A DNA stretch of 64,000 bases from JAPLUA01 sp964625855 (lineage in GTDB: Bacteria > Verrucomicrobiota > Verrucomicrobiia > Limisphaerales > UBA8199): NCBI GenBank assembly GCA_964625855.1, contig CAZVFC010000048.1:10651-74650 (forward strand), given 5' to 3'. The notes below the pieces were generated by a model, which was not told the origin of the DNA, ran no database searches, and saw only the letters and a program-made list of their open reading frames with translations. Each line of letters begins with the position of its first letter. Positions within the stretch are counted from its first letter, which is position 1. Below, piece by piece: positions 20,001 to 26,544 of this stretch. Both the position numbers and the translations under genes were made by a program.

Positions 20001-20564
20001 GCTATGTCTCCATTGCCTTTCGGCGTTCTGCCCGTGGCTCCCTTTGACAGAAGCCAAAGCGTATATCGAAAGGTATTTGTCTCCATTGCCTTTCGGCGTT
20101 CTGCCCGTGGCTCCCCCAATGCGCTATAAAGACATTGCGGGGAACAATTAAAGTCTCCATTGCCTTTCGGCGTTCTGCCCGTGGCTCCCCTAAATCCCCT
20201 AGCCCGAAGGAAGCGGGACAGGCCCAGGGTCTCCATTGCCTTTCGGCGTTCTGCCCGTGGCTCCCTGACCCACTATTTAACAACGTTGCATTTTGTGGCT
20301 CGGGTCTCCATTGCCTTTCGGCGTTCTGCCCGTGGCTCCCGGTGGAAAAGAATTCTTAGCTAAATATCAAGATGATCTGGTCTCCATTGCCTTTCGGCGT
20401 TCTGCCCGTGGCTCCCTGCAGAGAGGCGACTGAAGTGTTGAAAAGTCTAGATACGGTCTCCATTGCCTTTCGGCGTTCTGCCCGTGGCTCCCTCTGCCCA
20501 AAGTATGAAGATGGAGTAGTTTGTCTAGTCTCCATTGCCTTTCGGCGTTCTGCCCGTGGCTCCC
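14011..20564 (-). CRISPR. Type III-B-associated CRISPR array, 87 visible repeats
   Basis: A 37-bp repeat, on the plus strand starting GTCTCCATTGCC and ending GCCCGTGGCTCCC, recurs every 73-77 bp with 36-40-bp spacers. I count 87 copies, including two degenerate ones at 14011-14047 and 14088-14124 (both read CCTTGCGG in place of CCTTTCGG, the first also altered at both ends). One internal copy near 15883 has a G-to-A change (CGGCATTCT). The decayed repeats mark the 14.0-kb side as the old trailer end; the clean last repeat at 20528-20564 faces cas2, placing the leader there. Transcription is thus on the minus strand, same as the cas operon, giving a crRNA repeat ending ATGGAGAC as the likely 8-nt 5' tag. 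A gap of 100 N interrupts the array, so the true count is at least 87. Confidence 0.98.
15176..15275. other. Assembly gap of 100 N inside the array
   Basis: Exactly 100 N lie between the end of one intact repeat (15175) and the start of another (15276). This is a conventional scaffold-gap length, so the number of missing repeat-spacer units is unknown. Confidence 0.97.
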
Positions 20565-20810
20565 TCTGGCTTCCAAACTTGTTGGCTGGCGGGGGCGCCA
20601 GAGCCGTCCAGGTCAGGACCGGCGGTTTGTGCCAATTCGGCACTCGCCAGCCCTTCGCCTGGACACCAGCAACTCTACCTAAAGAACTGCGGGTCAGCCA
20701 GTTTAATTGCAGGTCAGGAGCCCACCCATTTTGAAGGCCGGCGGCTGACGACCTGGGCGGGAAACCTGCGAATTGGGCACCGCCGGACAGGGATTTGGGA
20801 AGGGGGCGCG
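20565..20810 (-). promoter_or_regulatory. Putative CRISPR leader
   Basis: The 246 bp between the last clean repeat and the cas2 stop carry no credible gene. By position (cas2 side, opposite to the decayed repeats) this should be the leader with the array promoter on the minus strand and the integration site for new spacers. I could not identify a confident -35/-10 pair. Relatively AT-rich islands exist near 20695-20740. Confidence 0.6.
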
Positions 20811-21086
20811 TCATACGAGGTAGCAGAGGGCTTTTTCGGAGCAGACCATCGTGCCGGCGGTCATGGTTTCTTTGGCACAGCGGGCGTCAATTTTATAGGC
20901 GACGATCCGGTCCTCCTGCTCGTCAATTTCAGCCAGGAGCTGGAGCCAGAACTCGGTGAACTCGGCTTCTTCGAGGCGGCATTCAAACACGCTGTATTGG
21001 ACGCGCACCCCGAAGTCTTCGCAGACCCGGGCCACTTTGCCGAGCCGCTTTTGATCGGAAATGTCGTAGGCCACGAGTGTCAGCAT
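20811..21086 (-). CDS. cas2: CRISPR-associated endonuclease Cas2
   Basis: A start at 21086 gives a 91-residue protein beginning MLTLVAYDISDQKRLGKVAR. The conserved Asp in VAYDIS at the end of the first beta strand, the ferredoxin-like pattern and the internal RVQYSVFECRL match Cas2, which dimerises and bridges two Cas1 dimers during spacer integration. The open frame extends 66 codons upstream into ATTGCGG tandem repeats (RNPQSA-type peptide), which I reject as the start because the normal Cas2 N-terminus is at Met67 of that frame. It is followed directly by the leader and array, and cas1 lies 262 bp upstream. Confidence 0.95.
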   Translation of the reverse strand: MLTLVAYDISDQKRLGKVARVCEDFGVRVQYSVFECRLEEAEFTEFWLQLLAEIDEQEDRIVAYKIDARCAKETMTAGTMVCSEKALCYLV

Positions 21087-21150
21087 TTGCTTTTCACCCG
21101 GCGGCGCCTTTTCGTAGGGGACCAGCGGGAAGGCGTCGAACCACCAAGGG

Positions 21151-21290
21151 GAATTGGGGATTGCGGATTGCGGATTGCGGATTGGGGGAGCGGCATCGGG
21201 GATTGCGGATTGCGGATTGCGGATTGGGGGAGCGGCATGGGGATTGCGGGTTGCGGATTGCGGGTTGCGGATTGCGGATTCCATCGTTTG
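21151..21290. repeat. ATTGCGG tandem repeat tract between cas1 and cas2
   Basis: Three blocks of ATTGCGG heptamers, each block followed by a GGGGGAGCGGCATxG-type spacer, make a higher-order repeat of about 48 bp. On the minus strand it encodes (RNPQSAI)n and extends the cas2 reading frame upstream. No gene is supported here. Confidence 0.9.
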
Positions 21291-21348
21291 CGGTCATTGG
21301 TTGCGGCGGGCGGTGTTGATGGAGCTGACGGTGAGGGCACGTCCGCAA

Positions 21349-22557
21349 TTAGTTCATGAGGAACGGCTCGAACTTCGCCGCGTCTTCCAGCGCGGCCTTG
21401 TACATGACAGCCTGGTGCTCCAGTTGTTGGCGCAAGGTGGTGCGGTGCTCGACGCACTCGGCCAGGAACTGGCGCTCCATGCGGCGCTCGTATTGCAGGA
21501 TGAACTTCTTGCGGCCGTCGTCGTTGAGATAGACGCCGCCATTCTTTGGCTCGAAGTGCGCGGCATTGAGAATCTGATGGCTGAAGAGGTCCAGGGCCAG
21601 GGCCTCGACGAGCACGGGCCGGAACGGCTCGATAAGGTCCAGGGCCAGCGACCAGCGGCCATCCTCGGTGGCGTGGAGCAGCCCGAGGGCCGGGTCGAGG
21701 CCGTGCGCGTGGATGAACGCCACGGCCTCGCTGTAAAGGAGCGTGGCGCCGAAGGAGATGCAGGCGTTGACGGCATTAAGGGGCGGGCGGGTCGAGCGGC
21801 GCTCGAAGGGGAACGCCTCGGGCAGGAATGAGGCCCAGGCCTGAAAGTAGCGGGCGGTGGACGCGCCTTCATAGCCGCGCAGCTCGTCTATGGTCTCGCT
21901 CCGCTTGAGCGAGGCGAAAAGGGCGTCCAGCCAGGTAATTGCGGATTGCGGATTGCGGATTGCGGATTGGCCGGCGGGGGTTGGGGATTGCGGATTGCGG
22001 AATGCGGATTGGCCGGCGGGGGTCGCGGATTGCGGATTGCAGATTGCGGATTGGCGGGCGGGAGTTGTGGATTGCGGATTGCAGATTGGAGATTGGGGCT
22101 GCTCGGGTGTGCTTGGGCCTTCAATCCGCGATCCGCAATCCGCAGTCCGCAATTCGGCGCTGCGCGATGCGGCCAGGCGCTGAAGAACGCGGCGCTGGTT
22201 ATAGATTTTGGCGGTGACGACGCGACCGGCCATCTGGAGACCGAAAGCGGGCTCGAGGGTCTGGCGGTATTGGCGGAGGCGGGCCTGGCCGTGGTCGTTT
22301 TGCGCCGGCAGGAACCCGCCCAGGAACTGGCCGTTCCAGGCGAGGACGTTCACCGGGATGTTGGCTCGCAGGAGAGCGGCCAGCGCGGGCGAGGTGATCT
22401 GCACCGACTCGGCGATGATCAGCCGGTCCAGGTCGCGGATGGGGATTGCGCGCAACACTTCGTCGCGGTCGGTGGCCTCGTTATGGCCAAAGACTTCGAG
22501 GCGCTCGCTTTTGAGGCTGACCTGGCAACGGGGCTGGTTAATGCAGGCGGTGGGCAT
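21349..22557 (-). CDS. cas1: CRISPR-associated endonuclease Cas1 with repeat-encoded insert
   Basis: 402 residues; family members are usually about 320-340. The N-terminal beta domain (about 1-95) includes RLIIAESVQITSPALAALLR and NIPVNVLAWNGQFLGGFLP. The catalytic helical domain has the metal ligands E230 (RGYEGASTARYF), H295 (LGLLHATEDG) and E310 (LALDLIEPFRP), at the expected relative spacing. Between them, residues about 135-207 are Arg/Asn/Pro/Gln/Ser-rich and are encoded by ATTGCGG tandem repeats; removing them restores normal size. The insert falls in the linker leading into the catalytic domain, so the enzyme may still be active. Cas1 performs spacer integration with Cas2. No reverse transcriptase fusion is present. 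Confidence 0.95.
   Translation of the reverse strand: MPTACINQPRCQVSLKSERLEVFGHNEATDRDEVLRAIPIRDLDRLIIAESVQITSPALAALLRANIPVNVLAWNGQFLGGFLPAQNDHGQARLRQYRQTLEPAFGLQMAGRVVTAKIYNQRRVLQRLAASRSAELRTADCGSRIEGPSTPEQPQSPICNPQSTTPARQSAICNPQSATPAGQSAFRNPQSPTPAGQSAIRNPQSAITWLDALFASLKRSETIDELRGYEGASTARYFQAWASFLPEAFPFERRSTRPPLNAVNACISFGATLLYSEAVAFIHAHGLDPALGLLHATEDGRWSLALDLIEPFRPVLVEALALDLFSHQILNAAHFEPKNGGVYLNDDGRKKFILQYERRMERQFLAECVEHRTTLRQQLEHQAVMYKAALEDAAKFEPFLMN
21937..22155. repeat. In-frame ATTGCGG repeat block inside cas1
   Basis: About 219 bp (73 codons) of degenerate ATTGCGG heptamers, with GGCCGGCGGGGGT-type separators forming a higher-order unit of about 42-45 bp repeated several times. It contributes the NPQSA-rich insert of Cas1. 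The length is a multiple of three, and the heptamer contains no stop in any frame. Confidence 0.9.
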
Positions 22558-22563
22558 GTTGAG

Positions 22564-22596
22564 AATTGCGGATTGCGGATTGCGGATTGCGGATTT
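22564..22596. repeat. ATTGCGG tandem repeat upstream of cas1
   Basis: Four to five heptamer copies directly before the cas1 start codon at 22557, so they occupy the place of the ribosome-binding site. The rest of the 22558-22771 gap shows no gene. Confidence 0.85.
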
Positions 22597-22771
22597 TGGG
22601 GGGCGAGCACTGATGGTGCCGGGCGCGGATGTGACGGGTGTTTCGTTTCATGGCGGCACTCTACGCGGCGCTGTGGCACCGGGGCGCCTTTCAGACGTGG
22701 GAGGACGTCGGGCAGGTGGGGCAGGTCCGCGGAGCCGAAGATTGAGTGTAACTCTGCGCTACGCTGCCCGG

Positions 22772-24142
22772 CTAGGCCAGGGTGATGGAGCCGGGGGGCA
22801 GGTCGAGGGTGAAGCGGCCTTTCTCGGGCAAGAGCGGGACGAGGGCGGCGAAGTCGGGGCCGGCCTGTCGGAGGCGGGTCTTGAGTTCGTTGAGGGTCTT
22901 GCGCAGGGCCTGATCATCGTAGCCGGGGGGCAAGCTCGCTTCATCCCGCCAATCGTTGCCGTCCTCGGCCACGCACTGCTGGCGGAGGCGGGCGGCAAAG
23001 GCACGGAGCGGTTCAAGGGCGTTGGAGTATTTGGCGGGGGCGGGCTTGCCGAGCTTGGCGTTTTCGGCCAGGAACAGCACGAGCAGAAACTGCGGGGCGG
23101 AGAGCTTGAGGGGATGGCCGTTGACCTGGATCTGGCGGCGGGAATACGCGGCCTGGAGGCGGACATTCCGCCGCGCGATTTCCTCGACCCGGCCCCGGCA
23201 GCGCTCGACCAGCTCCACAAAGGAGGCGGGCTTGCGGATCATGTCCCGCTCGAAGAGGTTGCGGAAGGCAACGAACGGGATGTCCGCAAGGTCAATCCGC
23301 GCCTGGGCGGCGAGCACCTGGCCGCTCTCAGGCAAAGGTAGGGCAGCGCGTCCCGCCTGCCCGCGTTCGTTTGGTTGGGCAGCGGGTCCCGCTTGCCCAG
23401 CGCGGGCAGGCGGGACGCACTGCCCTACGTTGAGGTGCTGGCAGGGCTGGCTGGGGAAGTAGAAGCGGGGCTTGAGGCGGGGATCATCAAAGGGCTCATT
23501 GACCAGGACGTGCGTGAGGCGGTCGTGCTCGCGGCCGACCAGCGAGGCGCAGGCATAGAGCAGCGCGCCCATGGTCTTGCGTCCGCCGGCAATCGAGAGC
23601 ACCAGGCGCGTGTCCGGGGTTTCCGTCCAGCGGCGGACTTCGCTGAGGAGGAAGTTGGCGGTGGCGGCATTTTCGGCGGGCGAGCGCAGGTCTTCGAGCC
23701 AGTCACTCCGGCCCGTGCGCGGGTTGGGGGCTTCAATAACGCGGGCCGGATCGAGCATGAGGCGCGGGTCGGCGGCGGCGTCCGGCCCCAGGATGGCCGC
23801 GCGCAATTCCTGCCAGAGATCGGGGACGCCCGGCTGCGCCGGCGTGAGCAGTTCGCGCTCGATGGCCTGCCGGCCACTGATGGTGGTAAGGACGACGACG
23901 CGGTCGGGAATGACGGGGGGTGTCTCGTGAGCGAGCGCCCAGACGGTCTCCGTGAGGACGGCGGGAGACATGCCGGTGACGGCGAGGAGGATGGTCTGGG
24001 ATTGGGGATTGGGGATTGCGGATTGCGGATTGGGGCGAGGCGTGGAACGTGATGCGTGATGCGTTTTGCGTGGTGCGTGAGCTGACGGGGTCGCGGGTTG
24101 GGCGGGCTTGCGGGGGCTGGTTTTGACGCGGGGCGGTTTCAT
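22772..24142 (-). CDS. NE0113-family CRISPR-associated CARF protein
   Basis: 456 residues. From about residue 50, TILLAVTGMSPAVLTETVWA followed by IPDRVVVLTTISGR matches the start of the Cas_NE0113 family (PF09623/TIGR02584), a CARF-type Rossmann domain found with type III systems. VLSIAGGRKTMGALLYACAS is the second nucleotide-binding-like motif. CARF domains bind cyclic oligoadenylates, so this is a probable sensor, effector or ring nuclease; the about 150-residue C-terminal part is not recognised. Two repeats disturb the gene: a heptamer tract codes residues about 36-47 (PNPQSAIPNPQSQ), and a 91-bp inverted repeat codes about 30 residues (about 238-268) without breaking the frame. No Met lies between the first repeat and the CARF strand, so the true start could be a non-ATG codon. 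Confidence 0.8.
   Translation of the reverse strand: MKPPRVKTSPRKPAQPATPSAHAPRKTHHASRSTPRPNPQSAIPNPQSQTILLAVTGMSPAVLTETVWALAHETPPVIPDRVVVLTTISGRQAIERELLTPAQPGVPDLWQELRAAILGPDAAADPRLMLDPARVIEAPNPRTGRSDWLEDLRSPAENAATANFLLSEVRRWTETPDTRLVLSIAGGRKTMGALLYACASLVGREHDRLTHVLVNEPFDDPRLKPRFYFPSQPCQHLNVGQCVPPARAGQAGPAAQPNERGQAGRAALPLPESGQVLAAQARIDLADIPFVAFRNLFERDMIRKPASFVELVERCRGRVEEIARRNVRLQAAYSRRQIQVNGHPLKLSAPQFLLVLFLAENAKLGKPAPAKYSNALEPLRAFAARLRQQCVAEDGNDWRDEASLPPGYDDQALRKTLNELKTRLRQAGPDFAALVPLLPEKGRFTLDLPPGSITLA
23338..23428. repeat. 91-bp inverted-repeat element inside the NE0113-family gene
   Basis: Left arm 23338-23365 (GTAGGGCAGCGCGTCCCGCC...) pairs with right arm 23401-23428 with one mismatch over 28 bp, around a 35-bp centre that itself carries related GGGCAGCGGGTCCCGC sequence. 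It adds about 30 residues (Ala/Gly/Pro/Gln-rich) to the protein in frame. Confidence 0.88.
24001..24031. repeat. ATTGGGG/ATTGCGG tandem repeat in the 5' part of the NE0113-family gene
   Basis: A short mixed heptamer tract. It is followed at about 24043-24085 by a second low-complexity run (GTGATGCGTGATGCG type). Together these provide the unusual N-terminal residues of the CARF protein. Confidence 0.75.
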
Positions 24143-24183
24143 GCGGTTAGTAAAGCAGGTTGGGGCTCAGAGGTCCGGGTCTG

Positions 24184-24199
24184 GGACGTCTGCGGACGT
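24184..24199. repeat. GGACGTCTGCGGACGT dispersed 16-mer, copy 1
   Basis: Lies in the short gap between the nucleotidyltransferase stop and the NE0113-family gene. The identical 16-mer occurs at 30912-30927 (inside the 3' end of cmr3) and 35438-35453 (after the LolA-like gene). Confidence 0.75.
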
Positions 24200-24231
24200 T
24201 GGCCGGGCGGAGGCGGAGCCAGACGAAGACT

Positions 24232-24762
24232 TCACAGGCCAGTTTGTACTCCCCGGAAACGGTTGCGCGCGAGGTCCAGGCGGTCCGGTGCCAGGGGGAG
24301 CGCCTCGACCCGGGCGGCGAGGGTGTCGGGCGCGACCATGCTCTCGCGCAAGAGCAGCCGGACGAATTCCAGGTCTTTCTCACGTCCGGCGACCAGTTTC
24401 GAGGCGGCCAGGTCGTGGACTTCGAGGCACCAGCCGGTAGCGCCGCCGGTGTTCTCGTTGCGGATGGGCACGAGGCGATCCTGCCAGCCGGGCGGGAGGG
24501 TGGCGGTGGTTTCGTCCACACCGTGGGCGTAATAGCCGAAGGTCTGGTGGAAGGCGGACAATTCGCCAATGGCGCCATCAATCAGGATGGACTTGGCCGG
24601 CTCAGCTCGCGGGAAGACATCGGCCTCAATGGAGGACAGAAGCACGTCGGGGGCGTTGGGGAACTGGGCAAGGATGGCCTGACTCCCCACAACGACGATG
24701 TCGCGCTCGTTGGTGATGGCCGCGGCGGCGCGCAGGATGTGCTCAAGCGAGGCTCGATTCAT
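24232..24762 (-). CDS. Nucleotidyltransferase-like protein (DUF6036/AbiEii-type)
   Basis: 176 residues beginning MNRASLEHILRAAAAITNER. DIVVVGSQAILAQFP carries the GS of a polymerase-beta-type nucleotidyltransferase, and SSIEADVFPR sits where the acidic metal ligands belong. The middle (GWCLEVHDLAASKLVAGREKDLEFV) matches the conserved HDL-xxSKL-xxGR-xKD block of DUF6036/AbiEii-like proteins, which act as toxins or partners in toxin-antitoxin and abortive-infection pairs. The gene follows a small partner gene by 51 bp. Position between can2 and the CARF gene suggests it belongs to the CRISPR operon. Whether it modifies tRNA, proteins or nucleotides is unknown. Confidence 0.75.
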   Translation of the reverse strand: MNRASLEHILRAAAAITNERDIVVVGSQAILAQFPNAPDVLLSSIEADVFPRAEPAKSILIDGAIGELSAFHQTFGYYAHGVDETTATLPPGWQDRLVPIRNENTGGATGWCLEVHDLAASKLVAGREKDLEFVRLLLRESMVAPDTLAARVEALPLAPDRLDLARNRFRGVQTGL

Positions 24763-24813
24763 CGGAAAGTAGGACGGGCGTCTCGCCTGTCCCCGCAGGT
24801 GCGCAGGCAGTGC

Positions 24814-25128
24814 TCAAGTGAGGCGCCCCTCATAGCGGCTCAGAATGGCCTGGCGTTCAGCGGGAGTCAGGAGGCCGGCGAAAGGGCTGGATTGGCGCAG
24901 CCGCGCCGCCTCCGCATCCCGGGAACGTAACAACCGGAGCAACTGCGTGAACGGCAACGTATCGAGCAACTGCTCCCATTCCCGGAGGGGCGCTGCAGGG
25001 CTGGCGGCGAGCCAACGTTCCAGGTTGGCGCGGGCCACTTGCAGAAGCTGCGGCTCGGCTTCGAGCCTGGCCGCCACCGCCTCGTGCAGCGCCAGGCTGC
25101 GGGCATCAATCCACTCGTGCGAGCGCAT
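24814..25128 (-). CDS. Small partner protein of the nucleotidyltransferase
   Basis: A start at 25128 gives 104 residues beginning MRSHEWIDARSLALHEAVAA; the longer frame begins with repeat-derived MRIADLAS and is rejected. It is all-helical in appearance (AEPQLLQVARANLERWL; LLDTLPFTQLLRLLRSRD). Proteins with this look often precede DUF6036-type nucleotidyltransferases in probable toxin-antitoxin pairs. An R-x4-H string (R10...H15) is present but lies at the extreme N-terminus, unlike the usual place in HEPN domains, so I do not call it HEPN. Confidence 0.65.
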   Translation of the reverse strand: MRSHEWIDARSLALHEAVAARLEAEPQLLQVARANLERWLAASPAAPLREWEQLLDTLPFTQLLRLLRSRDAEAARLRQSSPFAGLLTPAERQAILSRYEGRLT

Positions 25129-25139
25129 GTCAGCGGAGG

Positions 25140-25214
25140 CTAAATCCGCAATCCGCAATCCGCAATCCGCAGTTCATTCGCGGTCAAGGCGGCGAGGAAT
25201 TCCTGTTCGCTCAT
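25140..25214 (-). pseudogene. Truncated small ORF ending in ATTGCGG repeat
   Basis: A frame starting MSEQEFLAALTANEL looks like a genuine protein N-terminus but runs after 15 residues into heptamer repeat (RIADCGLRI) and stops. It probably represents a gene start cut off by repeat insertion or deletion. No homologue is recognised. Confidence 0.35.
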
Positions 25215-25261
25215 ATCAGAGAGTACGCGGGCGGCGGGCGGTGGTCCAGCAGGCTTCGGCG

Positions 25262-25328
25262 GCGGGCATCAATCCACTCGTGCGAGCGCATTTCTCGGGA
25301 GGCTGAATCTGCGATCCGCAATCGGCAA
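25262..25328. repeat. Partial duplicate of the partner-gene 5' end
   Basis: 25262-25291 is identical over 30 bp to 25099-25128, which holds the start codon and first ten codons of the small partner gene. Similarity continues weakly into flanking heptamer repeats (25310-25369). The duplicated start leads to a 26-codon frame (MRSHEWIDARRRSLL...) that stops at 25211. Confidence 0.8.
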
Positions 25329-25369
25329 TCCCCAGGGGGGCATTTCGGATTGCGGATTACGGATTGCAT
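25310..25369. repeat. ATTGCGG-type repeat at the 3' end of can2
   Basis: Degenerate heptamers in both orientations (GATCCGCAATCGGCAATCC, then CGGATTGCGGATTACGG) abut the can2 stop codon. This is the last such tract; none is seen in the cmr genes. Confidence 0.7.
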
Positions 25370-26544
25370 CAGACGGCAGCGCGCGTGCGGGCAGCGGCAA
25401 GGGCGCGGAGTTGGTCAAGCGAGGCCGGCTCGTTCGGGAACAAGATGGGACGCAGGCCAGGGATAAGGCGATCTTTGAGCACCACCGGGACGTTGCGGCT
25501 TCTGGCAAACTCAGCCGCTTGCAGCCGCAGGGGCGAGTGCCGGACACAAATGGCCCGCCCCAGCAGCCCGCCGGCTTCCGCCACCGCCAGGAGGTCTTCC
25601 TTGAGCGGATGCAACTCGCGTTCGCGAAGTTCCTCCGCCAGCTTGTCGAGCAACTCGGTCAGCCGCCCGTCAGGTGTGATCTGGCGGAGAATCTCGTTGC
25701 GAAGCCGGTCCACCTTGTTTTCGGCTGGCAGCCAGTCTTTGCAGTCCACCACCCACAGCTTGCCGCCCCAGTTGAACACGAGGTCCAACTCGCCTTCTTC
25801 CCGGCCCGAGCCGCGCAGCACTCTTGGCACGAGCCGCACGCTGCGTTGGACCACGGGCACGCCCAGCTTGAGGAGCGCGACGGCGGTCGCAAACTCCAAG
25901 GCAAAGCCCGGTTGATCCTGCAGCTCCGGCACGTCCCAGGCGAGGAACTTGCGGAAGTCCTGCCGCTTCTGCAGCAGGGGGCCGAACTCACTTTCCGGCA
26001 GACTGCGACCGCGCTCGTTGAGGGTCAGGCGCTGCCCGGTTCCGGTGACTTCCGCGCTGCCAAGCTGACAGCGGAGTAAGGCGAGTGGCTCCAGTTGGCG
26101 GGCAAGGTGCGGGTCCAACTGAAACGATTCCTGGGGCAGCAGGTCACTCCCTTTGGGCAGGAAGGGAAAGACGCGCAAGTCGCGCTCGAGATAGAAGCAG
26201 CGCACGCCAGCCAAACGACACCATTCAGCGGCAGCCATGGCCATAAGCTTGTTGCCGCCGGTCAGGTTGACCTCACAGTTTGAGTCGTCCAGCGCATATT
26301 CTTCGGCGGCGCTGGCAAAGGCGTCCACCACGCCCTGAAAGCGATCATGAGGCACCGGCCGCAGGAATACGCCCCCCGCGCCCAGGCTGCGGGAGGACTC
26401 CAGCAGTTCCTTGAGCCGCTCGGCAGGCCGCTTGGACTCGGCCTCTTCGGCTGAATGGAACAGAATGAACCGCTCGGGCCTGGTGTGGAGCACCGCCAGC
26501 ACCTGCGGCCAGATTTGCTTGGAGGCGAGGGAGAGGAGGGTCAT
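25369..26544 (-). CDS. can2: CARF-nuclease effector Can2/Card1 (DUF1887)
   Basis: 391 residues. The N-terminal CARF domain contains ERFILFHSAEEAE and the signature NLTGGNKLMAMAAAEW at about 93-108. A middle winged-helix-like part follows (GQRLTLNERGRSLPESEF). The C-terminal PD-(D/E)xK nuclease shows E252-x-D254 (GELDLVFNWGG) and D267-x-K269 (WVVDCKDWL). Can2/Card1 proteins bind cyclic tetra-adenylate made by Cas10 and then nick DNA and/or cleave RNA, slowing host and phage growth. Its start overlaps the stop of the PIN-domain gene by 4 bp (ATGA), so expression is coupled to it. It is the only recognisable cOA-activated nuclease in the window. Confidence 0.9.
   Translation of the reverse strand: MTLLSLASKQIWPQVLAVLHTRPERFILFHSAEEAESKRPAERLKELLESSRSLGAGGVFLRPVPHDRFQGVVDAFASAAEEYALDDSNCEVNLTGGNKLMAMAAAEWCRLAGVRCFYLERDLRVFPFLPKGSDLLPQESFQLDPHLARQLEPLALLRCQLGSAEVTGTGQRLTLNERGRSLPESEFGPLLQKRQDFRKFLAWDVPELQDQPGFALEFATAVALLKLGVPVVQRSVRLVPRVLRGSGREEGELDLVFNWGGKLWVVDCKDWLPAENKVDRLRNEILRQITPDGRLTELLDKLAEELRERELHPLKEDLLAVAEAGGLLGRAICVRHSPLRLQAAEFARSRNVPVVLKDRLIPGLRPILFPNEPASLDQLRALAAARTRAAV

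Noticed and set aside
14235..20363. Many long plus- and minus-strand open frames across the array (LHCLSAFCPWLP-, ATGRTPKGNG-type peptides)
   Set aside because: They are translations of the 37-bp CRISPR repeat in successive phases; none has codon or protein features outside the repeat.
14011..20564. Array transcribed on the plus strand
   Set aside because: Decayed repeats lie at the low-coordinate end and cas2 plus the leader at the other; all cas genes are on the minus strand.
20811..21284. Cas2 with a 66-residue N-terminal extension
   Set aside because: The extension is entirely heptamer-repeat peptide; Cas2 normally starts at the internal Met before LTLVAYDIS.
22208..23341. 377-codon plus-strand open frame over cas1 and the CARF gene
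   Set aside because: Antisense of two recognised genes.
24814..25128. HEPN toxin because of an R-x4-H string
   Set aside because: The string is at residues 10-15, not in the late helix where HEPN catalytic motifs lie, and no other HEPN feature is seen.
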